From CAZTDD01 sp964612675 (lineage in GTDB: Bacteria; Hinthialibacterota; Hinthialibacteria; Hinthialibacterales; JAKPRU01), in assembly GCA_964612675.1 (NCBI GenBank), contig CAZTDD010000084.1:1-30741 (forward strand): a stretch of 30,741 nt of DNA, read 5' to 3'. The number at the start of each line of letters is the position of its first letter. Positions within the stretch are counted from its first letter, which is position 1. The translations under genes and the position numbers were made by a program. Positions 23,808-30,741 of this stretch are shown piece after piece. The notes beneath the pieces are model-generated. The model was not told where the DNA came from. It saw only the letters and a list, made by a program, of their open reading frames with translations, and did no database searches.

Positions 23808-26800
23808 ATGTCTCAACGCCATTTGCCAATCGTGATTTTCGCAGCCGTTCTTCTTTCGTCCTGTATGGTCGTTAACCTGAGTCACGCCGACGAAGAAGAA
23901 CTCCCGATTATCGTTCATTCTCCTGACGCGTCATTCATGGAACAACTCGCCGCCCGCGAGATCCAACGCTATCTGTACGTCCGGACAGGAGAACTCTTGG
24001 ATATTCAGGAGTACATGTCCGGTGTGCTGGACGATACCAGTGCCTTCATTGTGGCTCAGAAAAAGAGTGTCCTTGCCGATCATATTTCGGATCATGGTGA
24101 CTTGCGGGAGCAGGTCGCCGACCTCGATAACCAATCCTCTCTTATAAAATCGTTCCAGAGAGATGGGCGAGATTTCCTTGTAATCGTTGGCGGTGACAAT
24201 ACAGGAACGCTTTATGGCGCGTATCGATTTGCTGAACACTTGGGTGTCCGTTTCTTCCTTCACGGCGATGTCATCCCCGACGAACGGATCGATCTGGAAT
24301 TCCCGGAGATCGACGAACAGCAATCGCCGCTCTTTCCTCTCCGTGGGATTCATCCCTTCCACGATTTTCCCGAAGGACCGGATTGGTGGAATATGGAAGA
24401 TTACGAAGCAATCTTGTCCCAGTTGCCCAAACTGCGGATGAACTTCTTCGGTCTGCACACCTATCCCGAGGGACATCCAAACGCCGAACCCACTGTGTGG
24501 ATCGGCCTCCCACACGACATGAACGACGACGGGGACGTCACATTTAGTTATCCGTCATCCTACATGAACACACAGCGCGGTAATTGGGGATATCAACCCA
24601 AATTGACAAGCGAATTCACGCATGGCGCGGCACAGCTATTTGATAGAAACGTATACGGACCGGATGTTATGGGGCATTCGATGCCGCGACCGGACAAACT
24701 GGAGGACTGCAACGCCGTCTTCAATCGAACGGCAGACATGCTCAATGAAGCATTTGAGCACGCCCAACGACTCGGGATAAAAACCTGCGTCGGAACCGAA
24801 ACGCCGCTGACCGTCCCCAGCCGCCTGAAAGACCGACTCAAACAAATGGGGGAAGACCCTGAAGATTTGGCTGTGATTTTGGATCTCTACGAAGGAATGT
24901 TCTTGCGGATCATGCGCAGCTATCCCATCGACTACTACTGGCTATGGACACCGGAAGGTTGGACATGGCGCGATGAGACCGAAGAACAACTAAACGCGAC
25001 AAAATGGGACCTCTTGACCGCTATTGCCGCCATCAAGAACGTCGACGCCCCTTTCACGCTGGCCACGTGCGGCTGGGTATTGGGTCCCAAACAGGATCGC
25101 GCACTCTTCGACGAATTTCTTATGAAAGAAATGCCGATGAGCTGCATCAACCGTCAGGTGGGTCATGCCCCGGTCGAACCCGGATTCGAAGCGGTCGAAG
25201 GCCGTCCGAAATGGGCGATTCCGTGGTTGGAGGACGATCCTGCCTTGATCTCACCGCAGCTCTGGGTGGGCCGGATGCGCGCGGATGCATTTGATGCCCT
25301 CAAATATGGTTGCACGGGATTGATGGGAATCCATTGGCGTACCCGTATACTCGGTCCGAATGTTCTTGCGTTGGCCTGGGCGGCATGGGATCAGCAGGGA
25401 TGGAAGGAAATCGCACAACAAAGGAAAAAAGAACAGGAAGCCGTCGAGGGACCGATAGGCGGTCAGCACGCGTCAACCAATGAATTCATTTTCGATACCT
25501 ACGACCAACCGCTGTATCGCACCGTCCGTTTTGGTATGAACCAATATCGTTTCGACGTGCCCAACGGGGAATACAAAGTAACTCTGGGATTCTGCGAAAC
25601 CGCTTACGAAGAGGAAGGCAGACGCGTTTTTGATGTCAGGATAGAGAACGAAGACTGCTTGGAGGATTTCGATATTCTTGCCGCTGTGGGGCGGAACCGA
25701 GCGGTTGAATATAGTTTTTCTCCGGTTCAAGTACATGACGGTTGGCTGGAAATCGACTTTCTCGCGCAGCAAGACAATCCTTCCATTGCGACAATCTCGA
25801 TTGAATCCGGTGAATTAAAGAAACGTGTCAATTGCGGCGGTGAAGCGTACAAGGAATACAATGCCGATTGGCCCAAATCGGAAGAACGCCGTGACCTGCC
25901 CGCCCAGGATTTCTACGAAGACTGGGCAATTCATCTGTTCGGTGAAAGGGCGGGGGAAGATATTGCGGAAATATTTAAGGAAATTGACGGTGTATTGCCT
26001 CGTCCGTCAAACTGGGTGAATGGACCGGGCGGAATCGTCCCGGATGATCGGCCATGGGACGAAGTGGAGGAAGAATACGAATTTGTCGAGGATCTTGAAC
26101 GCCTTCGGTCCAAAGTCCGGGGAGACGGAAACCGGGCGCGTTTCAATTACTGGCTCGATAACTTCCGATACATGAAAGCCAACGCACATGTGAACTGTCT
26201 CTGGGCGGAATACAACGCTCGGATAAAGGAAATTAAAGACGAAGAGGATGAAAAAGCAAGAAAGAGATTAGCGGAACGAGAGGCGCTTCCGCTGCGCGAG
26301 AAATTAGTCGAGACTGTTAGCGAAGTATACGAATATTTATTGCCGACAGTCAGCACCACGGGCGAAATGGGAACCGTAGCGAATTGGGAGCAACATATTC
26401 TTCCGAACCTTATCGAGAAAACCGGGAAAGAGTTGGCCGAACTGCTCGGAGAACCCTTACCGGAGGATGCACAGCTTCCCATGGAGTACGACGGAGAATG
26501 TCGCGTCATTGTGCCAACTGTCCGAACCTCCGTGAACGAAAACGAGCGGCTCCCTTTAGACATTATCGTTCTAAGCGAAGAGAATCCGGAAAGCGCGTCC
26601 GTGTATTGGCGATATATGGGGGAAGAGGAGTTTACCGAGATTCCTTTGACGCCTATTTCGCGTGGCGTTTATCAAGTAGAATTTCCACATCGGGCGTCCT
26701 ATCGAGGTTTCGAGTATTACGTGTATGTACGCGCCGATGGAGAACGGGTCTACTGGCCGGCGACTGCTCCCGATCTGTGCCAGACCGTTGTTGTCGCACC

Positions 26801-26813
26801 GCGTCCGGAGTAA
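23808..26813 (+). CDS. Exported GH67-like glycoside hydrolase with nested malectin module
   Basis: This 1001-residue protein starts with a signal peptide whose end, LLSSC, fits a lipobox, so it may be a lipoprotein; cleavage after SHA is the alternative. Residues about 30-180 match the alpha-glucuronidase N-terminal domain type (AAREIQRYLYVRTGE, IVGGDNTGTLYGAYRFAEHLGVRFF). The central region, FGLHTYPEG through LALAWAAWD, is barrel-like and glycosidase-like; the substrate is not clear. A malectin-type carbohydrate-binding module then interrupts it (about 560-690; YRTVRFG, FDVPNGEYKVTLGFCE, RRVFDVRI, VHDGWLEIDFL). The barrel-type sequence resumes at DFYEDWAIHLFGERAGEDIA. A final beta domain covers about 890-1001. 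GGAGAGGG lies seven bases before the ATG. It sits between the sugar porter and the M14 pair. Uronic-acid glycan cleavage is a plausible role, not proven. Confidence 0.8.
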   Translation: MSQRHLPIVIFAAVLLSSCMVVNLSHADEEELPIIVHSPDASFMEQLAAREIQRYLYVRTGELLDIQEYMSGVLDDTSAFIVAQKKSVLADHISDHGDLREQVADLDNQSSLIKSFQRDGRDFLVIVGGDNTGTLYGAYRFAEHLGVRFFLHGDVIPDERIDLEFPEIDEQQSPLFPLRGIHPFHDFPEGPDWWNMEDYEAILSQLPKLRMNFFGLHTYPEGHPNAEPTVWIGLPHDMNDDGDVTFSYPSSYMNTQRGNWGYQPKLTSEFTHGAAQLFDRNVYGPDVMGHSMPRPDKLEDCNAVFNRTADMLNEAFEHAQRLGIKTCVGTETPLTVPSRLKDRLKQMGEDPEDLAVILDLYEGMFLRIMRSYPIDYYWLWTPEGWTWRDETEEQLNATKWDLLTAIAAIKNVDAPFTLATCGWVLGPKQDRALFDEFLMKEMPMSCINRQVGHAPVEPGFEAVEGRPKWAIPWLEDDPALISPQLWVGRMRADAFDALKYGCTGLMGIHWRTRILGPNVLALAWAAWDQQGWKEIAQQRKKEQEAVEGPIGGQHASTNEFIFDTYDQPLYRTVRFGMNQYRFDVPNGEYKVTLGFCETAYEEEGRRVFDVRIENEDCLEDFDILAAVGRNRAVEYSFSPVQVHDGWLEIDFLAQQDNPSIATISIESGELKKRVNCGGEAYKEYNADWPKSEERRDLPAQDFYEDWAIHLFGERAGEDIAEIFKEIDGVLPRPSNWVNGPGGIVPDDRPWDEVEEEYEFVEDLERLRSKVRGDGNRARFNYWLDNFRYMKANAHVNCLWAEYNARIKEIKDEEDEKARKRLAEREALPLREKLVETVSEVYEYLLPTVSTTGEMGTVANWEQHILPNLIEKTGKELAELLGEPLPEDAQLPMEYDGECRVIVPTVRTSVNENERLPLDIIVLSEENPESASVYWRYMGEEEFTEIPLTPISRGVYQVEFPHRASYRGFEYYVYVRADGERVYWPATAPDLCQTVVVAPRPE

Positions 26814-26827
26814 CATTCTTCAGTCGT

Positions 26828-26942
26828 GACGGTCCAGCAAAAAGTCGGCAGTCGGCATCAAACGTCCCCTCTCCCTCTGGGAGAGTCGAAAGACTGTTAT
26901 CGAAAAGTCCCCTCTCCCTCTGGGAGAGGGTTAGGGTGAGGG
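26828..26942 (+). repeat. Composite element: GCAAAAA motif, duplicated CCCTCTCCC hairpin and tail
   Basis: GACGGTCCAGCAAAAAGTCG (26828-26847) is followed after 18 bases by a hairpin with arms CTCTCCC and GGGAGAG (26869-26885). A second, complete copy follows: CCCTCTCCC (26910-26918), loop TCT, GGGAGAGGG (26922-26930), tail TTAGGGTGAGGG to 26942. A 22-base stretch at 26864-26885 is repeated exactly at 26907-26928. It lies between the GH67-like and M14-like genes and could also affect the mRNA end between them. The rest of the gap to 27043 holds only the start region of the next gene. Confidence 0.8.
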
Positions 26943-27043
26943 CCGATCAATACAGTTGCAGTCCGGGTTATCCACATGAATTCTCACGGGATTGCGCACC
27001 GACTTTCGAGGAGCAAAACTCACCAAAAACTTGGAGGAAATCC

Positions 27044-28795
27044 GTGAACCGAATATCCCATTTTGCCTCATGTCTGTTGCTAATGACCTTGATGTTACTT
27101 CCGGCTGTCTGCGATGATACAGAAGACACAACGCTCCTCAATTACGACGCATTCACAGCCGCGTTAAAGTCCATGCAGAGAGAAAACCCCAATCTGATTC
27201 GGTTGTCGTCTCTGTGCAAATCTGCGGAAGACCGCGATGTATGGGTGATTGAAGTCGGCGCGGGGAATGACGACGATCTCGGCTCTCGCCCGGGAATGCT
27301 TGTCGTCGCCGGTATCGAGGGAGATCGCCCCGCCGGTACACAGGCTGTCCTCGCGTTTCTCAGATCGCTGTGTGCCTCCGACGAGACCAGTGACATTCAA
27401 CGTGTGTTGGAAAATACAACCATATATACGGTTCCAAGACTCAATCCGGACGGTGTCGAACGGTATTTCATGCAGCCGCAAATGGAATTTGCCACCAATA
27501 CGACCCCCTTCGATGCCGACCACGACGGCTTTGTGGATGAGGACGGCCCCGACGACCTCAACGACGATGGGCTCATCACCTCCATGCGGATCGAAGACCC
27601 GGAAGGCGGTTACATCGAGCATCCCGACGCGTACGGGATCATGATCGAAGCGGACCCGGCCAAAGGAGAACACGGTCGCTGGCGTGTGTTGTCTGAGGGC
27701 ACCGATAATGACAAAGACGAAGAACTGAATGAAGATCAATTGGGCGGAGTGAATTTCAATAAAAATTTTCCTTTCGATTATCCCTGGTTTGACTCGGATG
27801 CGGGAATTCATCAGATATCCACAAAGGGGACACGCGCGCTGGCCGATTTTGTGATCGCGCATCCAAATACCGGGATTGTCATGTCTTTCGTCGGGAATAG
27901 CACCCTGCTCAAAAAGCCCGATTCAGCCGACCAAAGCGATCGACGAAAACCGCAGGAGAAAATCCGCAACGAGGATGTCAGTTATTACGACGAAATTGGC
28001 AAAAAATACAGAGAATGCTTGAATATCGGCAAGGATGTGGAAACAGATCCTGTGCCGGGCTCTTTTGTCGATTGGATATACTTTCACAGAGGACGCCTCT
28101 CCCTGTCTGCTCCGCTATGGAACCCCGACATCGCTCTCGCAATGAAAATCGACGAGAAAGATGAGGAAGACGAAGAGAGCGACGAGAAGAGTGATGAACC
28201 TGCGAAAAAGGATAAGGAAACAGAAAAGAAGAAAAAAAAGGATGATCGCGCGAAAACGACTCGAGAGTATCTAAAATGGATTGAAGAACACGCTCCGGAT
28301 CGTTTTCGTGCATGGACCGCCGTCGATCATCCGGACTACCCGGATCGGCGTGTCGAAGTGGGAGGATTCTCTCCTTATGCGATGACCGTCCCTCCCGACG
28401 ATCTCCTTCCGGATATTCTGGAACGGGAAGCCGAATTCCTGGTTGAATTGGCGAAGAAAATGCCCCGGGTAATTATTGAAAACGTCGACGTCGAGCATCT
28501 CGGCGAAGGGGTATATGAGTTAGTCATTCGGATTAGCAATGAAGGATATCTGCCGACAGTACTCGCTCATGGCGAACGCACCGGCGAGGTTTTGCCCACA
28601 CGGCTGGAAATCGATATTCCTCAGGAGTCGGTATTGGCCGGTCGTAAAGAGTGGAGACTGGGGGCAATAGAAGGCGGCGAAGTGATTGAAAGACGTTGCA
28701 TCGCTAGAATCCAGAATAAGACCACAGTGAAAATCGAATTAATCTCGGCCCTTGCCGGGCAGGATGAGGAAACAATTCAATTAGGTGGAAAATGA
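27044..28795 (+). CDS. M14 carboxypeptidase-like pseudoenzyme, exported
   Basis: This 583-residue protein has an M14 carboxypeptidase fold but appears catalytically dead. It aligns along its length with the next gene's product, yet the zinc motif HxxE is EGDR (Glu92, Arg95). The third zinc ligand His is Val283 (SFVGNS), the catalytic Glu is Pro357 (LSAPLW), and the substrate Arg of NRNW is Lys240 (NFNKNF). NPDG (about 134-137) and an Asp-rich loop (DADHDGFVDEDGPDDLNDDG) are kept. A Lys/Glu-rich low-complexity stretch fills residues about 368-405. A Sec signal is present (CLLLMTLMLLPAVC), possibly a lipobox-like end. The GTG start at 27044 is chosen because GGAGG lies six bases upstream; the frame open further upstream crosses the repeat element. 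Its stop overlaps the active paralogue's ATG. It may bind peptides or regulate the partner. Confidence 0.85.
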   Translation: MNRISHFASCLLLMTLMLLPAVCDDTEDTTLLNYDAFTAALKSMQRENPNLIRLSSLCKSAEDRDVWVIEVGAGNDDDLGSRPGMLVVAGIEGDRPAGTQAVLAFLRSLCASDETSDIQRVLENTTIYTVPRLNPDGVERYFMQPQMEFATNTTPFDADHDGFVDEDGPDDLNDDGLITSMRIEDPEGGYIEHPDAYGIMIEADPAKGEHGRWRVLSEGTDNDKDEELNEDQLGGVNFNKNFPFDYPWFDSDAGIHQISTKGTRALADFVIAHPNTGIVMSFVGNSTLLKKPDSADQSDRRKPQEKIRNEDVSYYDEIGKKYRECLNIGKDVETDPVPGSFVDWIYFHRGRLSLSAPLWNPDIALAMKIDEKDEEDEESDEKSDEPAKKDKETEKKKKKDDRAKTTREYLKWIEEHAPDRFRAWTAVDHPDYPDRRVEVGGFSPYAMTVPPDDLLPDILEREAEFLVELAKKMPRVIIENVDVEHLGEGVYELVIRISNEGYLPTVLAHGERTGEVLPTRLEIDIPQESVLAGRKEWRLGAIEGGEVIERRCIARIQNKTTVKIELISALAGQDEETIQLGGK

Positions 28796-30561
28796 AAATG
28801 GGAATCAACAAAACGTTTATACAATGCTTCTTTATCGCTATAGCAGTGGGTGTCACGTGCACCGCCTGGGCGGAATCCCGGAGTAATGAGGATGCAACGC
28901 ATCTCTTTCAAGCCCTTGGCGCTCCGGCGGAGCGTAAAGTCGATATTAGTTGGAATCGATTTCATGATCATGCCGGCGTTACGGATGTGCTGAACCGTAT
29001 TCATAAAGCATTCCCGCATCTGACACGTCTCTATTCTATCGGAGAATCGTACGAGGGTCGGGAAATATGGTGTCTCGAAGTAACAAACCGCAAAATCGGA
29101 AGTCCGGACACAAAGGCAGGGATGTATATCGACGGAAATATACACGGCAATGAAGTGCAGGCTGGAGAGGTTGTCTTATATACAGCGTGGTATTTGTGTG
29201 AATTATACGGGGAAGTGGAATTTGTCACGCAATTACTCGATCGGCGAGTGTTTTATCTTATTCCAACGATTAATCCCGACGGGCGGGACTACTGGTTTCA
29301 CGCTCCCAACACACCTCATTCGTCACGAACGGGAAAGGTGCCGATTGATAATGACCGGGACGGTGTGGCGGACGAAGACGGGTATGATGACCTGGATGGA
29401 AATGGTTCCATCACACACATGCGTATCAAAGATCCGAACGGACGCTGGAAACCGCATCCCGACTTTCCTGACTATCTGATGGTTCGAGTCGAGGCGGATG
29501 AGAGAGGCGAATATACCTACCTCGGCTGGGAGGGCATCGATAATGACAACGATGGTCGGATCAACGAGGACGAACCGGGGGGCTATGACTCGAATCGAAA
29601 TTGGGCGTGGGATTGGCAGCCGAATTATGTTCAATACGGCTCTCACGATTATCCGTTTTCATTGCCCAATACGCGTGCGGTTGCCGATTTCGTTCTCGCT
29701 CATCCGAATATTGCAGGCATGCAGTCCTACCACAATGCCGGTGGGATGATTCTGCGTATGCCGGGTAGAGAAGGCGGAGAGATCCAACCACAGGACGACC
29801 GTGTGCTGCGTCAGATCGCCGAACGAGGTGAACGGATGCTCCCGTTTTATCGCTCCCTTGTCGTCTGGAGTGATCTCTATACAGTGTGGGGAGGCGAATT
29901 TGACTGGTTTTATGGCGCACGAGGTATTCTCAGTTTTACCAACGAACTGTGGACTTTACAAAACTTGTATCGCAGCGGAGATACAGGGGATGAATCAAGA
30001 ATGGAGTTCATTGAGCATTTGTTGCATTATCAGGGTGCTGTCAAGTGGGAGGAGTACGATCATCCTACGTACGGCAAAATCGAAATCGGCGGAACCACGA
30101 AACAATGGTCGCGCGTACCTCCCTCTTTTCTATTAGAAGAAGAATGCCACCGAAACATGGCCTTCACTCTCTACCACGCCGATATGATGCCGCTCATCGC
30201 ATTTGGCGATATAGAGGTCACAAAAATCGACGAGGATTTGTATCGAATCTGGATAGAAATTCGTAATGACAGGCTGATGCCGACTCGGTCGGCGCAGGAC
30301 GTGAAACATCGAATATCGCGGCCGGATATTGTGAAACTGGAAGGGGGCAATATAGAGATTCTCAATTCGGGCCGAGTAACGGACCGGTACCGAAAATACG
30401 TCGATCCTGTCAAAGTTCGCCCGCATCGGATTGAAGTCGACACGATTGAAGGCTTGGATTCTGTTCGTGTCCAGTTTATCGCACGAGGCAGCGGCGAAGG
30501 TATAATCTCTGTCGCTTCGCAAAAAGGCGGCGAACTCCACCGCGAAATTCGGCTACGATAG
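28792..30561 (+). CDS. Exported zinc carboxypeptidase, M14 family
   Basis: This 589-residue enzyme should release C-terminal residues from peptides, or cut related amide links, outside the cytoplasm. A Sec signal spans about residues 8-27 (FFIAIAVGVTC, cut near WAE). All M14 catalytic parts are visible: zinc ligands His118 and Glu121 in IHGNEV, NPDG (161-164), substrate-binding Asn268/Arg269 in SNRNWAW, third zinc ligand His314 in SYHNAGG, and catalytic Glu385 in FTNELW. An Asp-rich loop, DNDRDGVADEDGYDDLDGNG at about 186-205, and a second, IDNDNDGRINEDE, resemble calcium-binding repeats. The C-terminal 150 residues form a beta-rich extension. It begins in an ATGA overlap with the inactive paralogue upstream, so the two are translationally coupled. 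The substrate is not clear, and the nearby sulfatase and glycosidase do not define it. Confidence 0.93.
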   Translation: MKMGINKTFIQCFFIAIAVGVTCTAWAESRSNEDATHLFQALGAPAERKVDISWNRFHDHAGVTDVLNRIHKAFPHLTRLYSIGESYEGREIWCLEVTNRKIGSPDTKAGMYIDGNIHGNEVQAGEVVLYTAWYLCELYGEVEFVTQLLDRRVFYLIPTINPDGRDYWFHAPNTPHSSRTGKVPIDNDRDGVADEDGYDDLDGNGSITHMRIKDPNGRWKPHPDFPDYLMVRVEADERGEYTYLGWEGIDNDNDGRINEDEPGGYDSNRNWAWDWQPNYVQYGSHDYPFSLPNTRAVADFVLAHPNIAGMQSYHNAGGMILRMPGREGGEIQPQDDRVLRQIAERGERMLPFYRSLVVWSDLYTVWGGEFDWFYGARGILSFTNELWTLQNLYRSGDTGDESRMEFIEHLLHYQGAVKWEEYDHPTYGKIEIGGTTKQWSRVPPSFLLEEECHRNMAFTLYHADMMPLIAFGDIEVTKIDEDLYRIWIEIRNDRLMPTRSAQDVKHRISRPDIVKLEGGNIEILNSGRVTDRYRKYVDPVKVRPHRIEVDTIEGLDSVRVQFIARGSGEGIISVASQKGGELHREIRLR

Positions 30562-30596
30562 GTATCGGTAATCGAGCACCAGTGAAATCCAATTGC

Positions 30597-30650
30597 GATA
30601 GACTCAGATCCGATAGGCACAGATCCGATAGACGCAGACCCGATGGATAC
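30597..30650. repeat. 15-bp imperfect tandem repeat
   Basis: Units begin at 30597, 30612, 30627 and (partial) 30642. The first two read GATAGACTCAGATCC and GATAGGCACAGATCC; the others share GAT(A/G)G and the A/C-rich middle. They lie in the gap after the last gene. No start codon or ribosome binding site accompanies them. Confidence 0.75.
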
Positions 30651-30667
30651 GGATGAACGTGCTTTGG

Positions 30668-30706
30668 TTCCTCCCCCGAAGATCGGGGGAGGTTAGGAGG
30701 GGGTTG
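30668..30706 (+). repeat. Hairpin-plus-tail element, exact inverted copy of 17810-17848
   Basis: A 10-bp stem, CCTCCCCCGA (30670-30679) with TCGGGGGAGG (30683-30692), encloses the loop AGA. The tail TTAGGAGGGGGTTG runs to 30706. The whole 39 bases are identical to the reverse complement of 17810-17848, 12.8 kb away. Compared with the copies at 17.9 kb, two base pairs of the stem differ by compensatory changes. Confidence 0.9.
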
Positions 30707-30741
30707 ACCGTCTACGCACAAGAAATCGCTCGTACAACACC

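Noticed and set aside
23808..26813. Classic GH67 alpha-glucuronidase assignment
   Set aside because: The N-terminal domain fits, but I cannot place the GH67 catalytic acids with confidence, so only 'GH67-like' is claimed.
26384..27043. Long upstream extension of the M14-like pseudoenzyme frame
   Set aside because: It overlaps the GH67-like gene in another frame and crosses the hairpin repeat. A signal peptide and GGAGG site mark GTG 27044 as the start.
30476..30721. Pentapeptide-repeat protein on the minus strand
   Set aside because: The Leu-Ser-Asp-Leu pentads come only from the 15-base DNA repeat, and the frame otherwise runs antisense through the M14 gene end and a hairpin repeat.

Overview
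The window looks like chromosome from an uncultured Gram-negative heterotroph. The signs are moderate GC, many exported enzymes with Sec or Tat-like signals, a sulfatase, a glycoside hydrolase with a malectin module, M14 carboxypeptidases carrying Asp-rich loops, and a FlgM-like protein. I associate this gene mix with the Planctomycetes/Lentisphaerae side of bacterial diversity or with candidate phyla such as Hydrogenedentes, Sumerlaeota or Poribacteria. That placement is inference from protein style and was not tested. I found no rRNA, tRNA, CRISPR array, transposase or integrase.

Left part (1-10.2 kb), mainly housekeeping and envelope genes. It holds an exported cyclophilin (75-743, -), an unknown exported protein with its own terminator (968-2425, -), and a two-gene operon of a GNAT acetyltransferase and a UbiA-family decaprenyl-phosphate phosphoribosyltransferase-like enzyme (2793-4227, +). 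Next come a very acidic protein (4367-4774, +), the phospholipid enzyme PgsA (4932-5510, -) divergent from a small membrane protein (5673-5888, +), a FlgM-like anti-sigma factor (6154-6462, +), and an HpnP-like radical SAM/B12 protein (6680-8611, -). PssA and a zinc-ribbon protein overlap by four bases (8951-10041, -). PgsA and PssA together suggest the phosphatidylglycerol and phosphatidylserine/ethanolamine branches of lipid synthesis lie within 5 kb of each other.

Middle (10.2-17.6 kb). An ArnT/PMT-like membrane glycosyltransferase (+) and a large divergent IlvD/Edd-family dehydratase (+) converge on an exported phosphodiesterase-like protein with a C-terminal CBM9-like module (-). A uroporphyrinogen decarboxylase-family protein (-) follows. 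The intergenic DNA from 15.9 kb onward is full of G/C-rich hairpin repeats.

Right part (18.1-30.6 kb), a probable glycan and peptide utilisation locus. It holds a sulfatase (+), a soluble hybrid histidine kinase (-), and, divergent from the kinase, a + strand series: a sugar porter, an exported GH67-like protein with a nested malectin module, and two M14 carboxypeptidase paralogues joined by an ATGA overlap. The first M14 protein has lost every catalytic and zinc-binding residue I can align, while the second keeps them all. The kinase may control this set, but only gene order suggests so.

The two strongest leads are the dead/live M14 pair and the mosaic intergenic repeats. In those repeats a conserved GAYGGYNNNGCAAAAARTCG motif precedes a hairpin-plus-tail element, and dispersed hairpin copies show compensatory base changes.
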